44,759 nucleotides of DNA from Ruminococcus sp. (GCA_017513795.1 JAFXEJ010000022.1:1-44759); one strand, 5' to 3'. Numbered from the stretch's first letter, positions 23,377-32,034 are shown. Numbers and translations are program-made. Notes: generated from the sequence alone by a model not told the origin.

Positions 23377-25389
23377 CTATATCGTGTGATTTTCTTTTTT
23401 ATGTTCAGAAACTCTTGTGGCTTCTCTTTCATTGTTCTGTGATTTGGCTTGTTCAGTAAAAGCTTTTTGTGACTGTCTTGAAAACAAAAAGCCTGTTTTC
23501 TGTGCCTTGGGAATATCTTCTTTAGCTATCGTTATTCTTGCATTTGACTTTTCATTGTCAATAACAGCAGAGTACTGCACGGCTTCTGAATCCAGAGCAC
23601 TCATCATTGATTGAGCAGTGCTCAGATCTGCTGTCTGAGAATATACCCTCTGTTCCGGTGGCAGACTTTTGAAATAATCCGAATTTATGTATTCTTTAGC
23701 AGCAGTTTTGTTATTTTCATGAACTGCCTGACCAATAGCTGCTCTATCATCCTTGTGAACCGTTATAGATGTTAATTTTTCGCCTTTTACAGCGGAAAAC
23801 TTAATACCTTTACTTTCAAGAAAAGCAATTATCCTATCTGCATCACCTGACGGAAGTCTTTGAATATGACGTTCTGATGATTTAAGCTGCTTGAAGTACT
23901 CCGGGTTGATAATTTCTTTTGAAGCTGTTTTTGATACTGTAGGCTGATTTTTCTGTATTTGCCCTTTTACAGCTTTTTCGGCAGCACTTGTCAGATCGCT
24001 TTTATGCTCGATATGTACTGTTATTGCAGCTTTTTCATTTTTTCTTGAAACTGCTGAGAACTCAATTCCCTTATCAGCAAGCTGCTGCATAATCTCCGCA
24101 GCGTGTTGTACCGGGACAACCTCGATCGTTCTGTCTTCTCTCGGCAATGCACGATAATAATCATTGTTTATCTTAAAACTTCCATCATCGTTGAATTCAG
24201 CTTTTCCCTCTGCCAGTAGCTTTTCGATGATATTTTTTTCTGAACTATTGACTTTTTCAGTCGAAGGTGATATACTGTCATAAGAACGGATCACTGTATC
24301 GCCTATAGACTGGGAGAATTGGACTCCCGTGTCTGCGAGCATATCTGTTTTTTCTTTATTTATCTGTAAATTTTGTTCCGGAATCTTGACATTGTGCATA
24401 GAATATGATATACTATTATCGAAGCAGATAATTGTCGTTGATTTGGGAGATTGGATCCCTATATCCGAGAACAATTTGTCTGCTTTTGTTTTATTTATAG
24501 CCATTATTGAACTGCTTGCAATTACCTTATTCAAGTAGTTTTCAAGATTCTTTTTGCCGTGAATAGTAGTAACTCTATTTACACGTCCATTCTGACCTTT
24601 TACATCAAGAATCATGGGAACGACTATATTTTGTCCCTCTTTGTTCTTGGCTTCACTTAAAAGCACAATGGTATCAGGGAGTTTCCCTTTGATAATCATA
24701 ATGGGATTTCTCATGAGTTTTGGCAGTGATTTTATAACATCAACTTGTATATCATGCTGTTCAGAATGTTTTATGCTTGCAGTCTTACTTGCTTCAATAT
24801 TTTCCATGCTATTTGCAAGAACACTTTGAGTTATGACTAATGGTATTGCTTTTGCACCTGTAGCTCTGATGCAATTGGGGGTTGTTCCTATACGAAGCAC
24901 TTCGTTTGGTGGCAATTTTCCTGATAAATAGTCATCTATTTTTACAGCAAAATTTTTATCTTCAGAATTGTTTCTTTCGATTTTTTTGGCAAAGGCAATT
25001 AAATCATCCTCATCCACCGTAATGGTGGATTTTTCGCTTTCAGGAGCAATTTCAATCTTTTCAAGCTGTTCTAAAAGCTCAGAGAGCTTGTACTCCTCAA
25101 ATTCATTCCCCAACTCGTTTTCGTAGACATCGTTGCCCTTGTTTTCGTAAACTGTAACTCTGTTTTCATCCGGAACTATCTCGATAGAGGTCGTTCCTAA
25201 AGTCTGCTCAAGCTCAACAAATTGTATCGTATCTATCCGCTGACTTGTTTCACCAAGCTCAATGAAAGGTCTTTTACACTCCGAATAACGCTGTATAAGG
25301 TCATTTAAGCTCATATCATCATTACGATAATAACGTGTTTCTTCTTCTTTCATAATGCAGAATATCACAGGCGAGTTATTTTCATCCAT
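23377..25389 (-). CDS. Polyvalent protein: MuF-C/BECR-type domain plus repeated small domains
   Basis: 670 residues; start 25389 chosen because AAGGAAG is properly spaced only for this ATG. Residues about 150-310 ([79 protein letters not shown]) match the MuF C-terminal family of the Barnase-EndoU-ColicinE5/D-RelE nuclease fold. Then three tandem copies of an 80-90-aa unit: [N/S]xxYxxLPxxxR ... IxFSAV ... ITVHxxD. The end is [13 protein letters not shown] plus 22 residues. Lies 11 nt upstream of the giant gene, same operon. Nuclease or RNA-targeting effector is inference. Confidence 0.7.
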   Translation of the reverse strand: MDENNSPVIFCIMKEEETRYYRNDDMSLNDLIQRYSECKRPFIELGETSQRIDTIQFVELEQTLGTTSIEIVPDENRVTVYENKGNDVYENELGNEFEEYKLSELLEQLEKIEIAPESEKSTITVDEDDLIAFAKKIERNNSEDKNFAVKIDDYLSGKLPPNEVLRIGTTPNCIRATGAKAIPLVITQSVLANSMENIEASKTASIKHSEQHDIQVDVIKSLPKLMRNPIMIIKGKLPDTIVLLSEAKNKEGQNIVVPMILDVKGQNGRVNRVTTIHGKKNLENYLNKVIASSSIMAINKTKADKLFSDIGIQSPKSTTIICFDNSISYSMHNVKIPEQNLQINKEKTDMLADTGVQFSQSIGDTVIRSYDSISPSTEKVNSSEKNIIEKLLAEGKAEFNDDGSFKINNDYYRALPREDRTIEVVPVQHAAEIMQQLADKGIEFSAVSRKNEKAAITVHIEHKSDLTSAAEKAVKGQIQKNQPTVSKTASKEIINPEYFKQLKSSERHIQRLPSGDADRIIAFLESKGIKFSAVKGEKLTSITVHKDDRAAIGQAVHENNKTAAKEYINSDYFKSLPPEQRVYSQTADLSTAQSMMSALDSEAVQYSAVIDNEKSNARITIAKEDIPKAQKTGFLFSRQSQKAFTEQAKSQNNEREATRVSEHKKENHTI

Positions 25390-25394
25390 AAAAA

Positions 25395-25817
25395 TCACTT
25401 CCTTTTATAGTTGTATTGCCAATTTTTGTACTCGTACTCAGATATATCACTATTTTTAAGGGATTTATTTTTTTCATACCATTCAGATAACAGTGGTTCA
25501 ACTTCTTTTCCGAATGTCAGGCAAACTTTGTTATCAAGCTCAGTAATTCTAAGGTCAAAGAATTCTTCCAGAGCAAATAGCAGATGCATAAGATCCGTAC
25601 TGTTATTTATTGTAGGAACATTAATTGCTTCCGGCATAACATTCAGAACTTCGGAAATTTTCTCGACATACTCTTTTCTTGGACTGCGTAGTCCTTTTTC
25701 ATATTGAATTATTCTGACTCCGGCACTTTTTTCGTCAATACCAATTTTTACGCCAAGCTCCTGTTGTGTCATATTCCTGTGATTTCGGATATTACGCAGT
25801 CTTTTTCCAATATTCAT
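25395..25817 (-). CDS. XRE-family HTH regulator
   Basis: 140 residues, GGGAG before the ATG. N-terminal HTH: IGKRLRNIRNHRNMTQQELG, then SAGVRIIQYEKGLRSPRKEYVEKISEVLNV (about 3-60). The C-terminal half (HLLFALEEFFDLRITELDNK) is not recognised. Lies inside the polyvalent operon, ending 5 nt before the 25389 start, so it may regulate its own operon. Confidence 0.8.
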   Translation of the reverse strand: MNIGKRLRNIRNHRNMTQQELGVKIGIDEKSAGVRIIQYEKGLRSPRKEYVEKISEVLNVMPEAINVPTINNSTDLMHLLFALEEFFDLRITELDNKVCLTFGKEVEPLLSEWYEKNKSLKNSDISEYEYKNWQYNYKRK

Positions 25818-25828
25818 GATGTTTCTCC

Positions 25829-26332
25829 CTATATTTCTGCCTGACGATCGTTATTTCTGATTTTTTCAGTATTCTGAGAAGCCGGCTTTTCGGAAGCAGC
25901 TGCTGCAAACTCTTTTTGTGCTGCCCTTGAAAAAATAACTGTATCTTTTTTTATTTCGTTTTTTTCTTGACGTACAGGCTCAGCATGGATATCCGAAGCT
26001 TGCGGAGTAAGTTCCAGAGTCGATGCAAGCATATCCTTTAATTCTTCTTTGGGCATATCTGAATTGTTTATGTATGCAATAATGGCTATTTCACGCAGTT
26101 CATCCGGCAGACTTTCAACCTGAGAAACAGACATATCAAGCGCTTCGGCAATTAACGGTATAACTGTATCGTTTTCATCTGTCAATTCTGAGTGTTCCGG
26201 AGGAATGTCAGCTTTGCGAAGCTGATCTTCTGTATCAGGAGGAAGATTATTTATAACACCGTCAATCATGTTATAATTCTGTTCTGTTGACATTTCTGCT
26301 GTTCTGAGATAATTTTTATCGTCTTTATTCAT
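25829..26332 (-). CDS. Acidic protein with shared C-terminal tag
   Basis: 167 residues. Acidic N-terminus with LPPDTEDQLRKADIPPEHSE and LPDELREIAIIAYINNSDMP, motifs seen in small multi-copy domains of polyvalent proteins. It ends FSRAAQKEFAAAASEKP followed by 17 more residues. Its start overlaps the upstream gene by ATGA (26329-26332). Function unknown; the tag groups it with the proposed exported set. Confidence 0.65.
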   Translation of the reverse strand: MNKDDKNYLRTAEMSTEQNYNMIDGVINNLPPDTEDQLRKADIPPEHSELTDENDTVIPLIAEALDMSVSQVESLPDELREIAIIAYINNSDMPKEELKDMLASTLELTPQASDIHAEPVRQEKNEIKKDTVIFSRAAQKEFAAAASEKPASQNTEKIRNNDRQAEI

Positions 26333-26832
26333 ACTGCATCCTCCAATATTGCATTTAGTTCTTTGATTATAAATGTTCTCGGTTCATCGCTCATCATATC
26401 GTATGCACCGCATAGCTGACTGAGTGTATCGTAGCTGTACTTTTCTTTTATTTCATCTGTTGATACACCAAGCATACCGCTGACCTCTGCAAGGCTTGAT
26501 ATTTGCAGTTCTCTTTGTATGATAGGATAAACTTCTGCAAGATCGTTTGAGGATTCCCAGACCGAGAGAAGTTCGGATATTGTACTTTCAGGGAAAGAAT
26601 GAAGTAATTCAAGCTCAAAATTGAAGCACTCCGCTGCATCGGAAAGCAGCTTTTCCGTTTCATGATGTACATAGATGCGTTTAAGTTCCTCTATGATTTC
26701 TACCGTATCCATGTTTTCGGTATTGGCTTCATAGGCTGTGACAAGCTCATTCTGAGCCTGATCGGGTAACTCGTTCAGAACATTCAGCGGAGTTCCGATG
26801 AGAAGTGAAATGGTTGTAAGTGTTTGATTCAT
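26329..26832 (-). CDS. Hypothetical acidic helical protein
   Basis: 167 residues; start 26832 chosen for AAAGGAAA upstream, right after palindrome P19. Rich in repeated short helices: PLNVLNELPDQAQNELVTAY, NFELELLHSFPESTISELLS, EVSGMLGVSTDEIKEKYSYD. Its LPDQAQNELV echoes LPDELREIAI of the next gene, so the two may be distant duplicates; this one lacks the tag. No family recognised. Confidence 0.6.
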   Translation of the reverse strand: MNQTLTTISLLIGTPLNVLNELPDQAQNELVTAYEANTENMDTVEIIEELKRIYVHHETEKLLSDAAECFNFELELLHSFPESTISELLSVWESSNDLAEVYPIIQRELQISSLAEVSGMLGVSTDEIKEKYSYDTLSQLCGAYDMMSDEPRTFIIKELNAILEDAV

Positions 26833-26847
26833 AATAATTTCCTTTCC

Positions 26848-26866
26848 GTGTGTCACCGTGACACAC
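26848..26866. repeat. 19-bp palindrome P19
   Basis: Exact, centre C on plus (G on minus). 15 nt upstream of the leftward 26832 start, but 69 nt past the previous stop, so it is placed by the start, unlike most copies. Confidence 0.92.
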
Positions 26867-26935
26867 TTTGCTGTTAATATTCTGAGTTTACAGAGTTTCA
26901 ATAGATTTTTTACTTTTAGAGAGTCTCAAAAGCAA

Positions 26936-27337
26936 TCATAACGTCTTTAAAATCTCTGCACGCTGATGAACCATATATGGTTCGTCATACCTCTGTACAG
27001 CTTCATTTATACCTTCTAAATCAATTTCCTCAATCCATTTTTCAGCCTTTTCTTCAAAAGGTATACCATTTAATCTATCAATAAGCATTGATTTTGATAG
27101 AGAACAAAGCATTTTAATTGTTTCTTCATGTTCTGATTTCATACAGTCAATAAAGAACTCTATAATTCGATAATCAGCACTACATACTACATAATCAGTT
27201 GTTTGGAATAACATCTGATAAGAATAATGCTCTTGTTCACAGCATTTACAGAAATCATCATACATCGTATTATCAAGTTTAACTGTATTACTTTCATTAT
27301 AATCATAAAAAATACCATTTATTTCTGCTGATTTCAT
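26936..27337 (-). CDS. Hypothetical protein
   Basis: 133 residues, AAAGGATAAC before the ATG. Sequence MKSAEINGIFYDYNESNTVK, CCEQEHYSYQMLFQTTDYVV, IDRLNGIPFEEKAEKWIEEI. Several Cys but no clear metal site. Not recognised. Flanked by palindromes P20 upstream and P19 downstream, i.e. one gene per palindrome interval. Confidence 0.5.
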   Translation of the reverse strand: MKSAEINGIFYDYNESNTVKLDNTMYDDFCKCCEQEHYSYQMLFQTTDYVVCSADYRIIEFFIDCMKSEHEETIKMLCSLSKSMLIDRLNGIPFEEKAEKWIEEIDLEGINEAVQRYDEPYMVHQRAEILKTL

Positions 27338-27350
27338 TGTTATCCTTTCC

Positions 27351-27369
27351 GTGTGTCACCGTGACACAC
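27351..27369. repeat. 19-bp palindrome P20
   Basis: Exact, centre C on plus (G on minus). 12 nt past the stop of the 27382 gene and 13 nt before the 27337 start. Confidence 0.92.
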
Positions 27370-27381
27370 TTTATAATAAAC

Positions 27382-27630
27382 TTATGATTTAGTCTTTCTG
27401 ACCTTTTCTGTAAGCCCTATAAGCTCGTCAACTGAAATATTGAGGAATATTGCAATGTTTGCTAATATATCAATAGCAGGAATACTGTTTCTTTTAAGGT
27501 TGTCCATAACGCTTTTGTGGATATTACAGCAGCGACAAAACTCATTTACGGAAATATTTCTCTCTTTACAAGCAGAGTTTATATTGCTTATCAGATTTGC
27601 TATAATTTCTTCTCGTTTTATGATTATCAT
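27382..27630 (-). CDS. Small XRE-type HTH regulator
   Basis: 82 residues: LISNINSACKERNISVNEFCRCCNIHKSVMDNLKRNSIPAIDILANIAIFLNISVDELIGL is a Cro/C1-type HTH with its fifth helix. GGGAG abuts the ATG with almost no spacing, so the true start may differ. It faces the 27758 gene; a hairpin GAAGCAT...ATGCTTC (27690-27713) lies between. Likely controls this small accessory block. Confidence 0.75.
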   Translation of the reverse strand: MIIIKREEIIANLISNINSACKERNISVNEFCRCCNIHKSVMDNLKRNSIPAIDILANIAIFLNISVDELIGLTEKVRKTKS

Positions 27631-27689
27631 CTCCCTTGACTTCCGCTATTTTACGGAGTATAATTATATTACAATACTTCAAAAGCAAA

Positions 27690-27713
27690 GAAGCATTCTA
27701 TAAGCGATGCTTC
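27690..27713. other. Small hairpin between divergent genes
   Basis: GAAGCAT (27690-27696) pairs with ATGCTTC (27707-27713). There is no T run, so it is an operator or leader structure rather than a terminator. Confidence 0.35.
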
Positions 27714-27757
27714 GATTAAATTATGATACATAATACACTTTCTTAGGAGCGATTAAT

Positions 27758-28357
27758 ATGGCTTTTAAATTTACAAATCTTTCGGCTTTACACAATAATA
27801 TGATTATTGATAATGAAACAAGAGCTAAATTCAGTTTCACTTATAATAAACGTAGTTTTTCTTGTGTGTTTATATGTGATACAGTTCCATATATTTTAAT
27901 AATCGCCTATTTAGGTCATAATTTCGCAGTTGAGTTACCTATTGATAAGGATTATTCTACACCATCATATTTGGATAACAATTTATATAAACAACTTATT
28001 GAGTTGCTCGGAATAAAATTTGATCCTAATAACAAATTTATGCCTACAACTTTTTTTGATATTATTAATAATAATATCCCAGAGAAATATGAGAAATCCA
28101 ATTACTATGATGTTCTCTTTACTGAAAGAATTATTAGAGATATTGAAGAAGCAGACAAGATTTATTTTTTAGGTTTCAGAAATAATCCGTCAAATCAAAG
28201 TGTTAGTCCAAAAAATTATGAAAAAACCTCTCTTGCCTTTGGTACTAAAATAGCCAATTCTTTAAAGCGGCATAATCTCAGCACACGTTGGACACCTAAG
28301 AAAAGCGAAGAAAACTTAAAAGAACTCAATGATTTTCTTGATAGAATTGATTGCTAA
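27758..28357 (+). CDS. Hypothetical protein, possibly DUF6037-like
   Basis: 199 residues, TAGGAG before the ATG. MAFKFTNLSALHNNMIIDNE, FSFTYNKRSFSCVFICDTVP, KFMPTTFFDIINNNIPEKYE, then a basic C-terminus. The layout and the [FM]-P-T-T element recall DUF6037 proteins, but the match is from memory and weak. The only rightward gene in the 15.5-31.6 kb leftward block; its 3' end overlaps the convergent 28326 gene by 32 bp. More AT-rich than neighbours, suggesting separate acquisition. Confidence 0.6.
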   Translation: MAFKFTNLSALHNNMIIDNETRAKFSFTYNKRSFSCVFICDTVPYILIIAYLGHNFAVELPIDKDYSTPSYLDNNLYKQLIELLGIKFDPNNKFMPTTFFDIINNNIPEKYEKSNYYDVLFTERIIRDIEEADKIYFLGFRNNPSNQSVSPKNYEKTSLAFGTKIANSLKRHNLSTRWTPKKSEENLKELNDFLDRIDC

Positions 28358-28616
28358 ACCGTATTTCTATATTATGATTTTGGAGATATTCCAATAGCTT
28401 AAATAAATCTGCAAAAGTGATTGTTGAGTAGTTGGTGTTTGAATTGTATAAACCAATATGCCCTCCACACAAATATTTCTCATTTTCTTTTATATACACA
28501 AACATTGCGTAATTACCGTTATTATCAGCCTGACTTATAACAACGTACTTGTTTTGTGAGGGGTCATTTATGAAGATGTCAAAAAATTCATAGTATTCAT
28601 TATTGTCATTTACCAT
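28326..28616 (-). CDS. Small hypothetical protein
   Basis: 96 residues; start 28616 chosen for AAAGGAAT after palindrome P21. MVNDNNEYYEFFDIFINDPS, YVVISQADNNGNYAMFVYIK, CGGHIGLYNSNTNYSTITFA: beta-rich and acidic, resembling small immunity or SMI1-like proteins in feel, but I cannot assign a family. Overlaps the convergent 27758 gene at its end. Confidence 0.5.
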   Translation of the reverse strand: MVNDNNEYYEFFDIFINDPSQNKYVVISQADNNGNYAMFVYIKENEKYLCGGHIGLYNSNTNYSTITFADLFKLLEYLQNHNIEIRFSNQFYQENH

Positions 28617-28631
28617 TTCATATTCCTTTCC

Positions 28632-28650
28632 GTGTGTCACCGTGACACAC
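28632..28650. repeat. 19-bp palindrome P21
   Basis: Exact, centre C on plus (G on minus). Contains the stop codon (28637-28639) of the macro-domain gene. Confidence 0.92.
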
Positions 28651-29170
28651 TTTTTTGTTTTAAGATATCACCAGAATATATGGTAATATCAATTTTAAAA
28701 TCTACATTTTGGATACAGTTACTGATTAGTTGAATAATATCTGTTACATTTAAACCTCCAGTTCCGCATCCGAGTGTAGGTATCGCAATACTTTTGTATC
28801 CATTCCGATAACAATAATCTATTATCTTTGGTATCAATGTCTGAATATATGAATACTTGCTTGCACTTCCCGGATATCGCATCGTAACAGCGTGAACAAC
28901 TTTTTTACAATTTAGTCCGAAACTTTCAGTGACAAAAATATCTCCGGGTTTTCTACCGTAAATCCATGCAGGAATCTTCGGATTTTTTCGTGCTTTTATA
29001 AGTGACTCTTTTTCAATAGCTCCTCTTGTATAGAAATTAAGGCTTTCAGCTACACCTCTATGAGGCTTTGATATACAACGTGTACCGCCCATCCAGCCAC
29101 AGCCGTTAGCAGCGTTAACGATCACATCTGCATTGGCGGTGGCTATATCGCAGTTATATAAAACGTTCAT
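28637..29170 (-). CDS. Macro-domain protein (ADP-ribose binding or hydrolase)
   Basis: 177 residues; start 29170 chosen for AAAGGAG upstream. Hallmarks: ANADVIVNAANGCGWMGG (residues 11-28, ADP-ribose loop), GDIFVTESFGLNCKKVVHAV, and IAIPTLGCGTGGL (second loop). Macro domains bind or remove ADP-ribose and can undo NAD-based modification. On a mobile element an anti-defence or toxin-reversal role is possible (inference). The stop TGA lies inside palindrome P21, so the C-terminus is SVSR, exactly as in the 5379 gene. Confidence 0.85.
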   Translation of the reverse strand: MNVLYNCDIATANADVIVNAANGCGWMGGTRCISKPHRGVAESLNFYTRGAIEKESLIKARKNPKIPAWIYGRKPGDIFVTESFGLNCKKVVHAVTMRYPGSASKYSYIQTLIPKIIDYCYRNGYKSIAIPTLGCGTGGLNVTDIIQLISNCIQNVDFKIDITIYSGDILKQKSVSR

Positions 29171-29174
29171 TTGA

Positions 29175-29528
29175 TTATAACTCTCCTTTTTTATGTATTC
29201 GTGTGTCACCGTGACACACATACTCTTTATTTTCACTATTCCAGTCTGGATAGCATTCAAGGAAGTATTCACATTCATCACACATACATTCTGTATCTGG
29301 TGATAAGCCGTTTCCTATACACTGTTCTCCATTTGGAGAGGGAGTAAGCTGTTTGTTTTGCATATTATTCTCCTTTATTACGCTTGATTGGCATAATACT
29401 AATAATATTATTAATACTAAAGCTCCGCTTATAATAGCAAGTTCATCAATTCTGAAAATAATATTGATAATAATAATCAGAAAAACAATAATTATGCCTG
29501 ATTTTTCGAAATTGATTTTTGATCGCAT
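29175..29528 (-). CDS. Small membrane protein with Cys-rich tail
   Basis: 117 residues, AAAGGA before the ATG. Two hydrophobic stretches (IIIVFLIIIINIIF and IISGALVLIILLVL), then a Cys cluster (ECMCDECEYFLECYPDW). The frame continues through palindrome P22 as VCHGDT and ends within the Shine-Dalgarno of the macro gene. No family recognised; whether all of the tail is native is doubtful. Confidence 0.45.
   Translation of the reverse strand: MRSKINFEKSGIIIVFLIIIINIIFRIDELAIISGALVLIILLVLCQSSVIKENNMQNKQLTPSPNGEQCIGNGLSPDTECMCDECEYFLECYPDWNSENKEYVCHGDTRIHKKGEL
29201..29219. repeat. 19-bp palindrome P22
   Basis: Exact, centre C on plus (G on minus). Inside the 3' end of the 29175 frame, 30 nt before the macro-gene start. 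Confidence 0.92.
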
Positions 29529-29544
29529 TTATATATCCTTTCAA

Positions 29545-29563
29545 GTGTGTCACCGTGACACAC
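29545..29563. repeat. 19-bp palindrome P23
   Basis: Exact, centre C on plus (G on minus). 1 nt past the topoisomerase stop and 16 nt upstream of the 29528 start. Confidence 0.92.
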
Positions 29564-29564
29564 T

Positions 29565-31637
29565 TTATTTTTTATTCTGGAACTCAAAACCGACAGAGAA
29601 ATCATTTTTAAGTACGAGATATGCATCAAAAACCTTGCCTGTTTTGCTTTTGAATCCCTTTATAAGATCGGATTTCTTCTTGATGACAAGCTTTTTTGCT
29701 TGTGCAGCTGAGATATTCTTACCGGCGATAGTTTTCCAGATGATAAATCCGCAGCCATCCTTGCCACCGCAGCACGAATAAGCTTTTGCAGTTTCAAGCA
29801 CTTCTTTTCCGCACTTCGGGCAAGTGCCTATAGGCTCCTTTTCAGTCCGTCTGAAAGCTTTATTTTCGGCTATACTGCAATATCTTGTGCAAATATCTGA
29901 TGTAAAACGCTCTATATTCTGCATAAAGTCTGATGCTGATGAATTGCCTTTTTCAATATTCTGTAATTCAGATTCCCAATCGGCAGTCATTTTTGCACTT
30001 TTAACTTCATCCGGAACTACATCAATGAGATTTATGCCTTTTTCCGTAGCATTCAGCTGTTTTTTCTTACGTTCAAGATAACCACGCTTTACAAGTCCTT
30101 CGATGATAGAAGCTCTTGTTGCCGGAGTTCCAAGACCTTTTTTCTCAACGTCTGAATCTTCGTCATAGTCCTTATTGCCAGCTGTTTCCATAGCTTTGAG
30201 AAGCGTATCTTCGGTGAAAGGCTTCGGGGGAGTGGTAAAGTGCTCAGATATATCTGCACTTACTCGTTCAAAGACCTGTCCCTGTGAAAGCTCTGGAAGT
30301 GATTTTTCCTGTTCTTCCTTGTCCTCATTATCGTCATTTCCTTTAAGTCGGTTCTTTATAGAAGCTTCAAGCTGTTTCCAACCGTCCGTTATTACTGTTC
30401 TGCCTGATGCTGAAAATGCAGTGTTTTCACAGTTCAGCTTTACTTTTACAGCTTCATATTTGTGAGAAGAAGCAACTGCACATACAAGCTTTGCGGAAAT
30501 AAGAAACAGAATCGAGCGTTCGCCTTCCGGGAGAGCTGCAATATCAGCTGTTGCTATTTCATCTGTAGGAAGTAAGGCATGATGATCGCTGACCTTGCTG
30601 TTATTGACAATCCGCTGTATATCAGGCTCAGGAACTGAGAGTCCCTTACAGCACTCAATATGCTCACATACAAGCGATACTCTGCGTAGTGCTGTGTCTG
30701 CCATATCATCTGTAATAAATTGGCTGTCCGTTCTTGGATATGTACAGAGCTTTTTCTCGTAAAGACTTTGAGTATAATCAAGAGTCTGCTGTGCAGTATA
30801 GCCGTACTGACGGTTAGCTTCACGCTGTAAGGTTGTCAGATCGTAAAGTTTCGGAGGATTGACTGTCTTGATTTCCTTTGTGACCTCGATAACAGAAGCG
30901 TTTCTTCCGCTGCACTTTTCAGCTATAGCTTTAGCATCTGCTTCATCGTCAATACGCTCAGTCGAAGCCTTGAAAGCTCCGCAGTCAATTTCTGCTGTAT
31001 AATACTTTTGCTTGATGAAGTGCTTTATATCGTAATCTCGCTGCACTATCATTGCAAGAGTTGGAGTCTGAACTCTGCCTATATTAAGTCTTGAATTGTA
31101 TCTTACAGAAAATAGCCGGGTTGCATTCATACCTACAAGCCAGTCAGCCTTAGCTCTTGCGAGACCGGCTGAAAATAAATTATCATAATCATTACCCGGT
31201 TTAAGATTCTGGAAACCTTCTTTTATTGCAGATTCTTCGAGGGATGATACCCATAAGCGTTTGAAAGGCTTTTTGCAGCCGAGCTTGTTGTATACGAATC
31301 TGAATATACATTCACCTTCACGCCCGGCATCGGTCGCACATATAAGCTCATCAACGTCGCTGCGTGAGATAAGCTCTTTAAGCTTAAAGAACTGAGCTTT
31401 TGTCGAAGCATTGATGCTGAAAAGCCATTTTTCCGGAATAATCGGAAGTGTTTCAAAGTTCCATGATTTATATTTTTCATCATACATTTCAGGGGATGAA
31501 AGTCCGACTAAGTGACCTACGCACCATGAAATCAGATATTTATCTCCTGAAATATATCCGTCCTCTCGGTTTGAAGCACCAAGAACCTTAGCGATTGACT
31601 GAGCTACAGACGGTTTTTCAGCGATTATTAACTGCAT
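29565..31637 (-). CDS. topB: DNA topoisomerase III (type IA)
   Basis: 690 residues; start 31637 chosen because MQLIIAEKPSVAQSIAKVLG is the standard TopB start and AAAGGAA precedes it. TOPRIM acidic motif CATDAGREGE (about 100), active-site Tyr in LCTYPRTDSQF (about 297), GLGTPATRASIIEGLVKRGY later, and a C-terminal zinc-type CPKCGKEV followed by CCGGKDGCGF. Type IA enzymes decatenate single-stranded intermediates, and TopB is common on Gram-positive conjugative elements. Divergent from the 31723 regulator. Confidence 0.93.
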   Translation of the reverse strand: MQLIIAEKPSVAQSIAKVLGASNREDGYISGDKYLISWCVGHLVGLSSPEMYDEKYKSWNFETLPIIPEKWLFSINASTKAQFFKLKELISRSDVDELICATDAGREGECIFRFVYNKLGCKKPFKRLWVSSLEESAIKEGFQNLKPGNDYDNLFSAGLARAKADWLVGMNATRLFSVRYNSRLNIGRVQTPTLAMIVQRDYDIKHFIKQKYYTAEIDCGAFKASTERIDDEADAKAIAEKCSGRNASVIEVTKEIKTVNPPKLYDLTTLQREANRQYGYTAQQTLDYTQSLYEKKLCTYPRTDSQFITDDMADTALRRVSLVCEHIECCKGLSVPEPDIQRIVNNSKVSDHHALLPTDEIATADIAALPEGERSILFLISAKLVCAVASSHKYEAVKVKLNCENTAFSASGRTVITDGWKQLEASIKNRLKGNDDNEDKEEQEKSLPELSQGQVFERVSADISEHFTTPPKPFTEDTLLKAMETAGNKDYDEDSDVEKKGLGTPATRASIIEGLVKRGYLERKKKQLNATEKGINLIDVVPDEVKSAKMTADWESELQNIEKGNSSASDFMQNIERFTSDICTRYCSIAENKAFRRTEKEPIGTCPKCGKEVLETAKAYSCCGGKDGCGFIIWKTIAGKNISAAQAKKLVIKKKSDLIKGFKSKTGKVFDAYLVLKNDFSVGFEFQNKK

Positions 31638-31671
31638 ACTATTATTTCCTTTCAAATTATTAAATTTACTA

Positions 31672-31700
31672 TTGACAAGCCCTATTTAATAGGGTATGAT
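31672..31700 (+). promoter_or_regulatory. Promoter with perfect operator for the 31723 regulator
   Basis: TTGACA (31672-31677), 17-bp spacer, TATGAT (31695-31700). Perfect dyad CCCTATT-T-AATAGGG (31680-31694) fills the spacer, a textbook autorepression layout. Confidence 0.7.
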
Positions 31701-31722
31701 AAATGTGTGAGGTGAAATAGCT

Positions 31723-32034
31723 ATGAATGTTTATGAGAGCATTATTCAAGGTTTGAACGAAGCTGTTGACTATGAAAATGGAAAAATAAAAGCTAAGACT
31801 GTAACACTTTCTGTTGCTCCGTTACCTAACATTGACAGTAGTGACGTTAAGAATATTCGTCAGTCTCTGGATATGACACAGATGATTTTTGCGGCTGTTA
31901 TGGGCGTTTCTGTAAAAACCGTAGAAGCATGGGAATCCGGAATAAACACTCCGTCAGGAACAGCAAAGCGAATGCTGTCGCTCCTTAAATCAGATCCGCA
32001 AATACCGGAGAAATATCATCTTCTGTCAAGATAA
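31723..32034 (+). CDS. HigA/XRE-type antitoxin-like regulator, no adjacent toxin
   Basis: 103 residues, GAGGTG before the ATG. C-terminal HTH: SDVKNIRQSLDMTQMIFAAVMGVSVKTVEAWESGINTPSGTAKRMLSLL (about 46-93), the HigA-like MqsA/RelB-type arrangement with the HTH at the C-terminus. Such antitoxins normally follow or precede a RelE/HigB toxin of about 100 aa, and none is present on either side. It may be a stand-alone regulator of itself and of the divergent topB. Ends at palindrome P24 and a strong terminator. Confidence 0.75.
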   Translation: MNVYESIIQGLNEAVDYENGKIKAKTVTLSVAPLPNIDSSDVKNIRQSLDMTQMIFAAVMGVSVKTVEAWESGINTPSGTAKRMLSLLKSDPQIPEKYHLLSR

